Of a stretch of DNA of 64,000 bases, positions 1 through 8,594 are shown one piece after another. The notes under the pieces are model-generated. The model was not told where the DNA came from. It worked only from the letters and a program-made list of their open reading frames with translations, and did not search any database. The stretch is from Bacillota bacterium (lineage in GTDB: Bacteria > Bacillota > Clostridia > Christensenellales > SZUA-584). Both the position numbers and the translations under genes were made by a program. Within the stretch, counting starts at the first letter, position 1; the number at the start of each line of letters is the position of its first letter. Location: positions 1 to 64,000 of the forward strand of contig JAEYKW010000025.1 of the NCBI GenBank assembly GCA_023408075.1, read 5' to 3'.

Positions 1-1185
1 TGAAGAATGCAAGTTTAATTGCCCACCATATTATACCAGGTACACATCGTTGGCAGATTTATATCCAAACATCCTTCTCGGATAGTTATTCATCCAGTGC
101 TCAATTCTTTGTATTTCTGCCTTCGTCAACTTATTGATATTTGTTCCCTTAGGAACAAATCGCCGGATTAGTTTATTTGCCACTTCATTGCTGCCACGCT
201 CCCACGCACTGTATGGATGCGCATAATAACAGGTCGTCCGTTTCTCTCCAGCCCTCAGGCATGAAGCTTCCAAGGCTTCCTGATCTAAAAACTCACTGCC
301 ATTGTCCATCGTAATGGTTTTAAACATATCTCGAAATCGGTTTTTATGTTTGCGCTCCAGTCGATCGATGACTTCTTTTACGTTCTCCTGTTTCTTTGCT
401 TTCATCTTGAATATTAGTTCTTGCCGTTTCGTCCTTTCTGTCATTACGAGAAGACAGGCTTTACCCTTTCCCACCACGCAATCCATCTCCCAATGACCTT
501 GCTCTCCCCGCTTTTCAATGCTTTGAGGCCGTTCTTCAATACTTCGGCCTTTTAGGTTGTTCAGCGCAACAGCGCGTGTTATCCGATGTTTTCGCTTCTT
601 TCCATCCTTCTTTACCGGTAAATCCTTGTTTGTGATATTCAGGAATACGTTGCTATCGATATAGTTGTATACCGTCTTTGTGCATATCTGAGTATCGAAC
701 ATTATTCCCTTTGCCTTTATTTCTCCGATGACAGCATCTGGCGAGTACTTGTCTTCTCCGACCTTCTTTTCGATATATTCCGCCAGTTTATGGTCATGTC
801 CGATTTTTAGCGGTCTGCCCTTGTTAGCAGCCCTTTCGTTATGGATCCTTTGCCCTGCGTCTGCGCAGTACCTTATATGCTCTCGTAATTCCGAATCCAA
901 CTGAATGACGCTCCCGCGCGCAATCTCGCGCTCAATTGTTCGTCGGTCGCGTCCCAGCCGTTTTGCTATTTCACTGGCTGTCCGTTTCTCCCTTTGCAAT
1001 ATTTCAATTTGATACCGCTCTTTCTCACTTAACTGTTCCCATTTCCCTATACTTTTGTTATCCTGTTTTTGACCCATCATTTCACCCCCGTTGCTTTGTT
1101 TGTGTCGCAACTTCAGTGTAACTGGTTCGTGACCTTGATGGGTCTTCTTTTTTCTATTTTGGGCAATTCATTTTACAACTTACCA
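1..1185 (-). mobile_element. IS30-family insertion sequence
   Basis: One transposase gene lies between imperfect inverted repeats. The left end (about 1-25) ends inward in TTGCCCA. The right end (about 1160-1182), read on the minus strand, gives the same TTGCCCA core, and about 14 of 21 aligned bases match. The size (about 1.2 kb), the single ORF and the repeat length fit IS30. The left end sits at the window edge, so the outer boundary and target duplication cannot be confirmed. It lies just beyond the terminator of the pyrophosphatase gene. Confidence 0.75.
31..1080 (-). CDS. IS30-family transposase
   Basis: This is a DDE transposase that would cut and join the ends of its own insertion sequence. 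The N-terminal part has a helix-turn-helix (LSEKERYQIEIL, then ASEIAKRLGRDRRTIEREI) typical of IS30. The C-terminal catalytic core shows HWEMDCVVG (first Asp), TMDNGSEF (second Asp) and a downstream Glu in WERGSNEVANKLIRRF. About 349 residues is normal for a full-length family member, and no frameshift is seen. The ATG at 1080 was chosen because GGGGGTGA lies just upstream. An in-frame TTG at 1110 lies further out but has no better site. The gene is probably intact. Confidence 0.92.
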   Translation of the reverse strand: MMGQKQDNKSIGKWEQLSEKERYQIEILQREKRTASEIAKRLGRDRRTIEREIARGSVIQLDSELREHIRYCADAGQRIHNERAANKGRPLKIGHDHKLAEYIEKKVGEDKYSPDAVIGEIKAKGIMFDTQICTKTVYNYIDSNVFLNITNKDLPVKKDGKKRKHRITRAVALNNLKGRSIEERPQSIEKRGEQGHWEMDCVVGKGKACLLVMTERTKRQELIFKMKAKKQENVKEVIDRLERKHKNRFRDMFKTITMDNGSEFLDQEALEASCLRAGEKRTTCYYAHPYSAWERGSNEVANKLIRRFVPKGTNINKLTKAEIQRIEHWMNNYPRRMFGYKSANDVYLV

Positions 1186-1220
1186 AAAAGAAAAGCCATA
1201 CGGCATAGCCGTATGGCTTT
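1185..1220 (-). terminator. Rho-independent terminator of the pyrophosphatase gene
   Basis: A perfect 12-bp stem (1192-1203 with 1209-1220, arm AAAGCCATACGG) has a 5-base loop and is followed on the minus strand by TTTTCTTTTT. It lies about 60 bases past the stop of the pyrophosphatase gene and next to the right end of the IS30 element. Confidence 0.9.
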
Positions 1221-1279
1221 CAGTTGTTTTGTCTTAAAGCAGGCAATCCGTTACGCACGGCCTGCTCATGAAATACATT

Positions 1280-3364
1280 TTAGAAGAACAGCCCCAGCAG
1301 GTTGCCGTTGATAAACAGCCCCGCGAACACGATGGACACCATCGACAGCAGCTTGATCAGAATGTTGATGGAGGGCCCTGACGTATCCTTGAACGGGTCA
1401 CCCACGGTATCGCCCACAACCGCCGCTTTATGTGAATCGCTGCCTTTGCCGCCATGGTTGCCCGCTTCGATATACTTCTTGGCGTTATCCCATGTGCCGC
1501 CGGAATTCGCCATCATGATGGCCAGTATGAAGCCTGTGACCGTTGCACCCGCCAGCATCGCCGCCACCGCATAAGGCCCAAGTATGAGGCCCACAGCGAC
1601 GGGGAAAATAATAGCTGTCAGCGACGGCAGTATCATTTCCTTCTGGGCACTGCGTGTGCAGATATCCACGCAGCGTGCATAGTCCGGTTCCGCCTTGCCT
1701 TCCATCAGGCCGACGATTTCGCGGAACTGGCGCCGCACTTCGACCACGATCCCCTGTGCCGCGCGGCCTACGGCGTTCATCGTCATGGCAGAGAACAGGA
1801 ACGGCAGCATGCCGCCGATGAACAGACCGGTCAGCGTAATGGGGTTCAATATATCGAGTGCAAAAACAAAGTCGGGCTTTAATATCTGCACTTCGTTCAT
1901 GAACGATGCGATAAGCGCCAGCGCCGTTAAAGCAGCCGAACCGATCGCGAAGCCCTTTCCGGTAGCCGCCGTGGTGTTGCCAAGCGAATCGAGCGCGTCT
2001 GTGCGTTCGCGTACTTCGGGAGCCATATGGCTCATCTCAGCGATGCCGCCCGCGTTGTCGGCAACCGGCCCGTAAGCGTCCGTTGCCAGCGTGATGCCGA
2101 GCGTGGACAGCATGCCGACAGCCGAGAGGCCAATGCCGAACAAGCCCATGTTAAAGTCTGCGGTACCGCCCGATACAAAGAAAGATATGAGCACCGATGC
2201 GCCGATGATCACAACGGGCATAAGCGTGGATTTCATACCCAGCGATATACCGCCGATAATCACCGTGGCCGGGCCGGTCTTGGAAGCGTCAGCGACTCTG
2301 CGTGTGGGTTTGTACGTATCCGACGTGTAGTACTCTGTAAACAGCCCGATCAGTATACCCGCGACAAGCCCGGAGAGTATCGCGAAGAATACGCCGATTT
2401 TGTCTGCACCGAGCACAAAATAAACGAGCAGAAAAGCGATAATGACGATTAAAATCGAGCTTACGTACACACCTCTGCGCAGCGCGGAGAGCAATACCTT
2501 CTGTTCCGCCTTTTCGCCCGACCGCACAAAGAAGGTGCCGATAATGGAAGCCAAAATGCCGACGGCTGCCATCGTCATCGGAATCAGAACGCCCTGAATC
2601 CCAAGGCTCGCCGCCACAGCCAGTGAAGCCGTCGAAACGATGGAACCGACATACGATTCGTAAAGGTCGGCGCCCATGCCGGCCACGTCGCCCACGTTGT
2701 CGCCCACGTTGTCGGCAATAACGGCAGGGTTTCTCGGGTCGTCCTCGGGAATACCGGCTTCCACCTTGCCCACAAGGTCCGCACCGACGTCAGCCGCTTT
2801 GGTGAAGATACCGCCGCCGACACGCGCGAACAGAGCCATCGACGAAGCGCCCATACCGAATGTCAGCATCGCCGATGTGATTCCCTGAATATCGAGACCG
2901 AAAACGAGATCGAGCAGATAATACCAGATGGACAGGTCAAGCAGGCCAAGGCCCACCACCGTAAAGCCCATAACGCCGCCGGACGAAAACGCGACCCTGA
3001 GGCCCTTGTTAAGGCTCTCGCTGGCTGCATATGCGGTCCGCGCATTCGACGAAGTGGCAATGCTCATACCGATAAAACCGGACATACCGGAGAAGAATCC
3101 GCCGGTAATAAAGGCAAATGGCACAAATGGGTTGACAAAACCCAAGAAAGAAAGAACGAGCAAAACGACAAACATAGCGGCAAAAAATATGCCGACTCCC
3201 GTGTACTGGCGTTTCAAATAGGCTTTTGCGCCTTTTTTGATTGCCGCGGAAATCTTTGTCATCAGCTCGGTGCCGGTTGAATAAGTCTTGATGCGATATG
3301 CAAGATATCCTGCAAACAGCAGTGACAAGACCGCCCCGATCGGGGCGAGAATCATAAGATCCAT
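1280..3364 (-). CDS. hppA: Membrane-bound ion-pumping pyrophosphatase, K+-dependent type
   Basis: This integral membrane enzyme hydrolyses pyrophosphate and pumps H+ and/or Na+ across the cytoplasmic membrane, saving energy that soluble pyrophosphatases lose as heat. The 694 residues are full length with many hydrophobic segments. Family motifs are visible: GGGIFTKAADVGADLVGK (about 183-200), EDDPRNP, DNVGDNVGD (about 218-226), and a C-terminal GDTVGDPFKDTSGPS. At GNTTAATGK (about 452-460) the fifth residue is Ala rather than Lys, which marks the K+-dependent subfamily. Many of that subfamily pump Na+, but the ion cannot be fixed by eye. The start has an AGGAGG site. It is a single-gene unit. 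Confidence 0.97.
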   Translation of the reverse strand: MDLMILAPIGAVLSLLFAGYLAYRIKTYSTGTELMTKISAAIKKGAKAYLKRQYTGVGIFFAAMFVVLLVLSFLGFVNPFVPFAFITGGFFSGMSGFIGMSIATSSNARTAYAASESLNKGLRVAFSSGGVMGFTVVGLGLLDLSIWYYLLDLVFGLDIQGITSAMLTFGMGASSMALFARVGGGIFTKAADVGADLVGKVEAGIPEDDPRNPAVIADNVGDNVGDVAGMGADLYESYVGSIVSTASLAVAASLGIQGVLIPMTMAAVGILASIIGTFFVRSGEKAEQKVLLSALRRGVYVSSILIVIIAFLLVYFVLGADKIGVFFAILSGLVAGILIGLFTEYYTSDTYKPTRRVADASKTGPATVIIGGISLGMKSTLMPVVIIGASVLISFFVSGGTADFNMGLFGIGLSAVGMLSTLGITLATDAYGPVADNAGGIAEMSHMAPEVRERTDALDSLGNTTAATGKGFAIGSAALTALALIASFMNEVQILKPDFVFALDILNPITLTGLFIGGMLPFLFSAMTMNAVGRAAQGIVVEVRRQFREIVGLMEGKAEPDYARCVDICTRSAQKEMILPSLTAIIFPVAVGLILGPYAVAAMLAGATVTGFILAIMMANSGGTWDNAKKYIEAGNHGGKGSDSHKAAVVGDTVGDPFKDTSGPSINILIKLLSMVSIVFAGLFINGNLLGLFF

Positions 3365-3742
3365 AATGCCTCCTAAAAATATTCTATATAAACGACTTAG
3401 TTTATATGCAAAAAATTTTCCGCCTTATCCCCCAGTTTAAACTACATTGATTATTATACAACAAATTCGCCATATGACCAGTGATTTGTCTGCAAAATGA
3501 CCTGCCTTTATTTACTTGATTTTTTCTATTTTTTTATCATCTGCAATTAAGCTGCAAAAAAACATAGCCTATAAAATTATCTGTGAAAAAAAGCGATGGA
3601 TTCTTAAACCACTAAGGAAGATAAAGGTATTATCGAGAATAACCGAGAATAACCGCAATAATATTTCTTTCCATGAGAATATTTTATATGTTATAATAAT
3701 TAAATAATTTCCATATACCTTTGCAATAAGGAGCAAATGTGA
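3365..3742. other. AT-rich divergent intergenic region
   Basis: No gene is seen between the divergent pyrophosphatase and ComFB genes. A minus-strand TATAAT (3453-3458), with a weak TGGTCA 16 bases upstream, is a candidate pyrophosphatase promoter. A plus-strand extended -10 lies at 3689-3697. The rest is low-complexity AT-rich sequence. Confidence 0.5.
3689..3697 (+). promoter_or_regulatory. Candidate extended -10 promoter for the ComFB gene
   Basis: TGTTATAAT is an extended -10 element about 45 bases before the start codon. The -35 region is poor, which is common for extended -10 promoters. Confidence 0.4.
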
Positions 3743-4030
3743 ATGGCTGCGAAAAAACTGCCCAAAAACATACTGGAAGACCTGATAACCTACAAGCTGG
3801 ATGAATTGATCGATGCAACAGGGGTATGCAAATGCGACAGATGCCGCACCGATATCATTGCCATTTCGCTCAACAAGCTGCCTTCGCGGTACGTCAGCAG
3901 CCCGGGCGGCGACATTATGGCGCGCATACAATCGATGGACGACCAAATGCAGGCCAATATTACCTCGACCATATTGAAAGCCATTGAAGTCGTCAAAAAA
4001 AAGCCTCATCATGAAAGAGGCGAATACTAA
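3743..4030 (+). CDS. ComFB-like late competence protein
   Basis: This small cytoplasmic protein (95 residues) matches the ComFB family. ComFB is encoded in the competence comF operon of Bacillus, and its exact role is unresolved. Visible hallmarks are a Cys cluster C29-x-C31-x2-C34 (CKCDRC), likely zinc-binding, followed by D-I-I-A-x-x-L-N-K-L-P-x-R-Y-V. No comFA or comFC is nearby, so this is an orphan copy. The next genes encode membrane proteins and are separated from it by a terminator. The ATG at 3743 follows a GGAG site; a GTG two codons upstream in the same region is out of frame. Confidence 0.8.
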   Translation: MAAKKLPKNILEDLITYKLDELIDATGVCKCDRCRTDIIAISLNKLPSRYVSSPGGDIMARIQSMDDQMQANITSTILKAIEVVKKKPHHERGEY

Positions 4031-4052
4031 GATTCAAAACTTAAGCCCTCAG

Positions 4053-4090
4053 GCGGCTTGCTCTAAAATGGCAGGCTGCTTTTTATTTTT
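4053..4090 (+). terminator. Rho-independent terminator after the ComFB gene
   Basis: A 9-bp stem with two G-U pairs (4053-4061 with 4071-4079) is followed by TTTTTATTTTT. It lies just downstream of the ComFB stop codon. Confidence 0.75.
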
Positions 4091-4164
4091 CAATTTTTTT
4101 CTAATTGAATTATAATTTTCTTATAAGAGATACTAATTTTTGAGTCCAACCGAAAAGGAAGATT

Positions 4165-5421
4165 TTGATTTTGAGTCAAACCCATTCTCCCGGCCCCAAT
4201 CGAAGCCGATATAAGGCCTATGTGCATGCGCTGGGAATTACAAAACTATATTCACGCAATCCGGTGGTGGTGGCGCTTTGGTCAGCCATTTTCCCGGGCA
4301 TGGGCCATATACTTCTTGATAAATACCTGATCGGTTTTGCTCTCTTTGCATGGGAGATCTTTATCAATTTTATGTCTCATCTCAATATAGGTATTTTCTA
4401 TTCGTTTATTGGCCAATTTCAAACGGCCAAGTATTCTCTGGATACACAATGGCTGCTGCTTTACTGCCCGACGTACGTTTTTATTATATGGGACAGCTAC
4501 AGGACCACCATCAACATGAATAAAGAATTCATACTGGCCAGAAGAGACGATCTGCCGATAAAACCTTTTGCAATGAGCCAGGTTTGCATCAATTCTTTGG
4601 AGAAAAAAGAGCCTCTGCAACCGGCATTTTGGTCGATGATCGTTCCCGGAGCCGGGCAGATGATCAATCATCAGATTTTGCTTGGTTTTTTTCTCGTCAC
4701 ATTGTGGGCAGCCAGCGTTTACCTGTCTCATCTGCTCCCTGCCGTCCATTTTACAATGATCGGATTGTTCGAGAAGGCCAAGCAGACTGTGGATATCCAT
4801 TGGGTGCTCAATATCCCGTCGATATATTTTTTCAGCATCTATCACGCATATGTAAGCGCCATTGAAATCAACAAGCTGTACGAATGGGAACAGGCGCGCT
4901 TTCTGCGGGAAGAATACAGCGGCATTATGCTGCCGGCAATCAATAACGACCTTAAAGACAGGAGTGATGATATGCTTATCGTAACCACTTTTGATTACTC
5001 GAGAAGCCTCGAAACGGCAATTACCGCCATTGAGACGACAGGCATCCCGAAAGACCACATTTTCGCGGTTCCTCTGAACAAGAGCGGAGATCAAACAGCT
5101 TTGCTGGACAGCTCACACACTCAGGATGGCTACAATAGTTTTGATCTGCCTATGATATTGGCAGCCCTTTTCTCGCTTTTCGGGTTGATTTACGGTTTTC
5201 TGCTTTCCTTGGGGCCTGTGTTGTGGGCGCTGATCGGCACGGGAGCAGGTTTTCTCGTTGGCTTTGGCATAAAGCTCATAGATACAAAAAAGAAGCAGGC
5301 AAAGGGTAAGAATGCGCAGGTTGTACTGATCATACAGTGCGACAGCGGCGAATCGCAAACTGTTCAGAACACACTTATGGCATACCCATTTTTAAAAATC
5401 GGCATATTGGGTAAAACTTAA
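4165..5421 (+). CDS. Membrane protein with an internal duplication, unrecognised
   Basis: The 418-residue protein is not assigned to a known function. The first half carries two copies of one membrane module: NP-x-V-A-L-W-S-x-I-F-P-G-M-G-H near residue 30, and QPAFWSMIVPGAGQ near residue 150. Each is followed by a hydrophobic hairpin and a D-T-Q-W/D-I-H-W block, so it probably arose by tandem duplication. A soluble stretch begins at MLIVTTFDYS (about 270), a two-TM hairpin lies near 330-370, and a short soluble tail ends the protein. The start is a TTG at 4165 or 4171 behind AAAAGGAAG; the second has better spacing. It is probably co-transcribed with the next membrane protein gene. Confidence 0.75.
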   Translation: MILSQTHSPGPNRSRYKAYVHALGITKLYSRNPVVVALWSAIFPGMGHILLDKYLIGFALFAWEIFINFMSHLNIGIFYSFIGQFQTAKYSLDTQWLLLYCPTYVFIIWDSYRTTINMNKEFILARRDDLPIKPFAMSQVCINSLEKKEPLQPAFWSMIVPGAGQMINHQILLGFFLVTLWAASVYLSHLLPAVHFTMIGLFEKAKQTVDIHWVLNIPSIYFFSIYHAYVSAIEINKLYEWEQARFLREEYSGIMLPAINNDLKDRSDDMLIVTTFDYSRSLETAITAIETTGIPKDHIFAVPLNKSGDQTALLDSSHTQDGYNSFDLPMILAALFSLFGLIYGFLLSLGPVLWALIGTGAGFLVGFGIKLIDTKKKQAKGKNAQVVLIIQCDSGESQTVQNTLMAYPFLKIGILGKT

Positions 5422-5445
5422 AGCAAAATTTTTTGCAGGTGTAAT

Positions 5446-6297
5446 ATGAGCAGCTTTTGGCACAACACCATCTGGTATATTCTTCTTGGCGTCACAAGTA
5501 TCTCTGTTCTGCTGATTACCTTTATAAAATCCCATAACCGCAGGTTTAATTTTGCTTTCTGGGCGGGTGTATTGGGGTTTACGTACCTCCTGGAAATCAT
5601 ACTGGTGTTTGGGCTGAATGCGTATACTTATCAGCCGCTTATTGTGAAAGATAAGATTCAAGACACCATCATCGGAAACTTCTTTTCGCAGTTTTCCGTC
5701 TCTTCCAGCGCTCTTATTATCTGTGTTTTCAGGCTGTCGGCCTATTGGCGCATCGGGTTGTCAATCGTATATTTTCTGGTCGATCTTTTCTTTTCGCATA
5801 TCGGCATCTACACGCACAACTGGTATGAATCGATTTTTTCGCTTCCGGGCTTTTTTGTGTACAGTCTTATCATCTCCAAGTGGTTTGCGCTGTTGCAGGA
5901 AAGAAGGGATCACAAGCTGCTTACCAATGCATCTTTGTTTCTGGCGGTCTATGCGGCTGCGGGCAACAGCATTATTACGTCATTGAATCTGACGCAAATA
6001 CAAATGTTTAATCTTCCAATCACCGGCGAAGCAGCGACCGATCATCTCTACGGCTCACAGCTGTACGGCCCCGCGCTGATACTCATATTGATGTTGCTGC
6101 ATAAAGCCGGTATGCGGTTTGTTTATAAAGCTCTTATTTTGCTTATGCTTGTTCTGGTGCAATACTGGCTTTTCGCCATCGGCTTCATGAAAGTGAAAGA
6201 AGGCTGGTTTATCATTGCGGCTTTGGCTGACATTATGGGCTACTATGTATGGGTGACGGTATTAGACCGTTTTATGCGGTCCCGCTTGAAAGCTTGA
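5446..6297 (+). CDS. Polytopic membrane protein, unrecognised
   Basis: The 283-residue protein is almost entirely hydrophobic, with roughly eight to nine predicted membrane segments and short loops. No catalytic or transport motif is recognised. It starts 25 bases after the preceding membrane protein gene, with a GCAGGTG site, so the two are likely one operon and may act together. Nothing in the sequence indicates a substrate. Confidence 0.75.
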   Translation: MSSFWHNTIWYILLGVTSISVLLITFIKSHNRRFNFAFWAGVLGFTYLLEIILVFGLNAYTYQPLIVKDKIQDTIIGNFFSQFSVSSSALIICVFRLSAYWRIGLSIVYFLVDLFFSHIGIYTHNWYESIFSLPGFFVYSLIISKWFALLQERRDHKLLTNASLFLAVYAAAGNSIITSLNLTQIQMFNLPITGEAATDHLYGSQLYGPALILILMLLHKAGMRFVYKALILLMLVLVQYWLFAIGFMKVKEGWFIIAALADIMGYYVWVTVLDRFMRSRLKA

Positions 6298-6331
6298 CGA
6301 AATTGAGGCTTCATTGGGCTTTTGCAAATAA

Positions 6332-6378
6332 AAAGTGTTTGTGCCGCTTCCTTGATAAGGGTAGCAGCACAAACGCTT
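6332..6378 (-). terminator. Terminator between convergent genes
   Basis: A 16-bp stem (6333-6348 with 6363-6378) has one G-U pair and one mismatch. The T-rich tail is on the minus side, so it serves mainly the minus-strand small membrane protein gene. It may also stop the plus-strand gene ending at 6297. Confidence 0.75.
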
Positions 6379-6405
6379 ATGGGCTATCTTAAACAAATCG
6401 TATCG

Positions 6406-6723
6406 TTATTTCGTATCCCCTGTCGACGAACTCTTATCGAGCTTTAATTTGTGGATCAAGTCGTGCACGAAACCGCTGCCGCTGCCTGCCGCAATTCCGG
6501 TGATCAGCTGTCCGACGATCACCGCCGCAGTCGTATCCGCTGTGAATCCAAGATCCGTGAAAATATCGACATTGAACAGCACACAGAGCAGCATGCCAAT
6601 GACCGATGTGGTGGCGAACCAGCCCCAAGCGGGAAGCTTTGCGGGCGATATGGCTGTTTTGACGACCTCCGCCAGCCTTTCGATAAGCAGCGCCAGCAGC
6701 GTCACCGCGACCAATACATCCAT
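6406..6723 (-). CDS. Small two-TM membrane protein, unrecognised
   Basis: The 105-residue protein has an N-terminal hydrophobic helix, a second one near residues 37-52, and a glycine-rich third hydrophobic stretch ending IAAGSGSGFVHDLIHKL. The tail is short and charged. The overall shape is holin-like, but there are no phage genes nearby and no function is inferred. A GAGGA site precedes the ATG. It is a single gene with its own terminator. Confidence 0.65.
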   Translation of the reverse strand: MDVLVAVTLLALLIERLAEVVKTAISPAKLPAWGWFATTSVIGMLLCVLFNVDIFTDLGFTADTTAAVIVGQLITGIAAGSGSGFVHDLIHKLKLDKSSSTGDTK

Positions 6724-7238
6724 TTAAATGTCCTCGCTTTCCTGTACTTATTTATGAATTGCTAAATTGTTGGCGATATACGGATATATATGCGCCAGAA
6801 ACAGAGATTTTGCCTGAAATGCACGATTTAAATAATATTTTCGCCGATAATATTATTCTATTCTTCAACGGCACCTTTGCTTTGAATCTTGAAATTTATT
6901 TTTTAATCTGACGGAAACAATGACATTCTGTTTGCAAGCAGGATTCATGTCATAAACTGTCGAATTAGAAGATTAAGGCTGTTTTGGCCTTCATTTCACA
7001 TTTGCATCTTGAGCCAACCGCAAGCATGTTTTTAGTTCCATATTTTTTAGTAATGGAGGTTGCTTAGCTATCGTTTATGCTATCGGCAAATATTGACCGT
7101 AAACGTGACATAAGAAAGGGGTGATTTGAGTAGTAAATTGAGGCATATACTATAGCGCAATATCCTCCCTCAATATTCTAACTTTCAACTTGTTTTTCAT
7201 TTTCTCGCACAGACAGATTCTATTAAGGAGTGTAAATT
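6724..7238. other. AT-rich gene-free stretch
   Basis: No convincing ORF is seen on either strand. A short palindrome AATAATAT/ATATTATT-like lies near 6832-6858. Base composition is shifted toward A+T, matching the following gene and unlike the flanking genes. Confidence 0.5.
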
Positions 7239-7895
7239 ATGCATAATTATGTACTATTCATTATAACGGGAGTGGTTATTATATTATTCTTTATATTTTT
7301 CTCCATATACGAAATCCCTACTATACATTCAAGGAGAAAATATATAAAGGGATACATGCAAAGATATTATAATTACGATGCTAAGAGATCTAACAAAAAT
7401 AGCGATCATATTAAACAGCTTAGAAAGATGCATTTTGATAGCAAGTCACGTTTTTGCCCGCATAAATTAAAAATTAAAAAGATTCGCGCGGAATATGTTT
7501 TCAACGGTTTGCATCCATATTGGATGCGTAGTGACGGATGGATGGTAGCTTTGCTGTGGTGGTCCTTTTTTTCGTACTATGTGACAGGTATGTCATTTTT
7601 AGCTTCTATGTTAGTACTGTATATATCCTCAAAAAATATTGGTGGACAAGACGAATATATTATTTATTCTATTGTTGCTGCAACCTTCACTATTATAAAT
7701 TTTGCTGTAAAACCAAATAAGCGTTCAATAGCTTATAGGAGGGCATGGGCAAGACTCGATAACGAAATTTTTTCATTCACAAACAATCATTTTAGCGTTA
7801 TTTATTCTACTCATGAACATAGTGATAAATGCTATTATAAACTTGCCGAAGCTGTAAGATTAGGAGAATTAGATATAGAACGAGGCGATGATTAA
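7239..7895 (+). CDS. AT-rich membrane protein, possible SLATT-like two-TM protein
   Basis: The 218-residue protein is not recognised with confidence. It has an N-terminal TM helix (about 4-22), a basic linker with R/K-rich segments, and a pair of TM helices (about 100-131 and 138-156). These are followed by a helix reading RRAWARLDNEIFSF and an acidic end. The layout resembles SLATT-type two-TM proteins: a TM pair followed by a conserved amphipathic helix. In other genomes these act as membrane effectors beside nucleotide-second-messenger enzymes. No such partner is visible here, so the link is weak. Codon use is far more AT-rich than the neighbours, suggesting transfer. AAGGAGTG precedes the ATG. 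Confidence 0.7.
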   Translation: MHNYVLFIITGVVIILFFIFFSIYEIPTIHSRRKYIKGYMQRYYNYDAKRSNKNSDHIKQLRKMHFDSKSRFCPHKLKIKKIRAEYVFNGLHPYWMRSDGWMVALLWWSFFSYYVTGMSFLASMLVLYISSKNIGGQDEYIIYSIVAATFTIINFAVKPNKRSIAYRRAWARLDNEIFSFTNNHFSVIYSTHEHSDKCYYKLAEAVRLGELDIERGDD

Positions 7896-7984
7896 TCTTG
7901 AGAATTTGGAAAGAAAACTTTCAGTAATTCTGTACAATTGACTTCATTGCTGATGCCAGCTTATTTTACTCTTGGAATATTGTA

Positions 7985-8014
7985 AGACCCCTTGAAATTA
8001 CATTCAAGGGGTCT
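7985..8014 (-). terminator. Hairpin terminator of the tRNA operon
   Basis: A perfect 12-bp stem, AGACCCCTTGAA with its complement, encloses a 6-base loop just after tRNA-Lys on the minus strand. The T-tract is weak (CTTACAATATT), but position and stem strength fit a terminator or processing hairpin. Confidence 0.7.
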
Positions 8015-8020
8015 GTGGTG

Positions 8021-8096
8021 TGGTGGGCGATCGGGGGCTCGAACCCCGGACACCCTGATTAAGAGTCAGGTGCTCTACCAACTGAGCTAATCGCCC
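8021..8096 (-). tRNA. tRNA-Lys(CTT)
   Basis: The cloverleaf is complete on the minus strand: acceptor GGGCGAT/ATCGCCC, anticodon loop CTCTTAA (anticodon CTT), GGTTCGAGCCC T-arm and an encoded CCA. It is the last gene of a four-tRNA operon. Confidence 0.97.
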
Positions 8097-8112
8097 TTGT
8101 GTAAGTGTAGCT

Positions 8113-8186
8113 TGGAGCGGGTGATGGGAATCGAACCCACGCAACCAGCTTGGAAGGCTGGGGCTCTACCGTTGAGCTACACCCGC
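8113..8186 (-). tRNA. tRNA-Gly(TCC)
   Basis: The acceptor is GCGGGTG/CACCCGC, the anticodon loop is CTTCCAA (anticodon TCC), the T-arm is GGTTCGATTCC and CCA is encoded. It is the third gene of the tRNA operon. Confidence 0.97.
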
Positions 8187-8194
8187 AAAAAAAG

Positions 8195-8269
8195 TGGAGC
8201 GGAAGACGGGATTCGAACCCGCGACTTCGACCTTGGCAAGGTCGCACTCTACCACTGAGTCACTCCCGC
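8195..8269 (-). tRNA. tRNA-Gly(GCC)
   Basis: The acceptor is GCGGGAG/CTTCCGC with one G-U pair, the anticodon loop is TTGCCAA (anticodon GCC), and CCA is encoded. It is the second gene of the tRNA operon. Confidence 0.97.
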
Positions 8270-8280
8270 TCGGAGTTACC

Positions 8281-8366
8281 TGGTGCGGGCGAAGAGACTT
8301 GAACTCCCACGCCGCAAGGGCACTAGATCCTAAGTCTAGCGCGTCTGCCAATTCCGCCACGCCCGC
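8281..8366 (-). tRNA. tRNA-Leu(TAG)
   Basis: The acceptor is GCGGGCG/CGCCCGC, the anticodon loop is CTTAGGA (anticodon TAG), a long variable arm typical of class II tRNAs is present, and CCA is encoded. It is the first gene of the tRNA operon. Confidence 0.97.
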
Positions 8367-8410
8367 CAGTCTTACCCTTTTTCAGCACCCCTGTTTTCAG
8401 GCACTTTGGT

Positions 8411-8439
8411 ATTCTAACACCTCGGTCTTTATTAGTCAA
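8411..8439 (-). promoter_or_regulatory. Promoter of the tRNA operon
   Basis: On the minus strand TTGACT (8434-8439) and TAGAAT (8411-8416) are separated by exactly 17 bases, about 45 bases before tRNA-Leu. This is a good housekeeping sigma-factor match. Confidence 0.75.
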
Positions 8440-8564
8440 TAACCTATTTCGCAAAAGTTATTGAAAAATATTCGGGCGAAACAGCGGGCGTTTTTCATCG
8501 GTTCTCATATTGTCACAGCCGTTTTACAATTCATATTCGCGGGCAAGACTCTCTATGATTCTGG

Positions 8565-8594
8565 TGAAAGGAAGAGCGGGTTATTCACCCGCTC
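8565..8594 (-). terminator. Terminator overlapping the end of the SEC-C gene
   Basis: An 8-bp stem (8574-8581 with 8587-8594, arm GAGCGGGT) includes the stop codon. The minus-strand tail, CTTCCTTTC, is only moderately T-rich. Confidence 0.55.

Noticed and set aside
7239..7895. A complete defence system at the AT-rich island
   Set aside because: Only one gene is present, with no nucleotidyltransferase, nuclease or toxin-antitoxin partner within several kb.
8059..8442. Short frames across the tRNA genes
   Set aside because: They run through four certain tRNA genes and are not coding.
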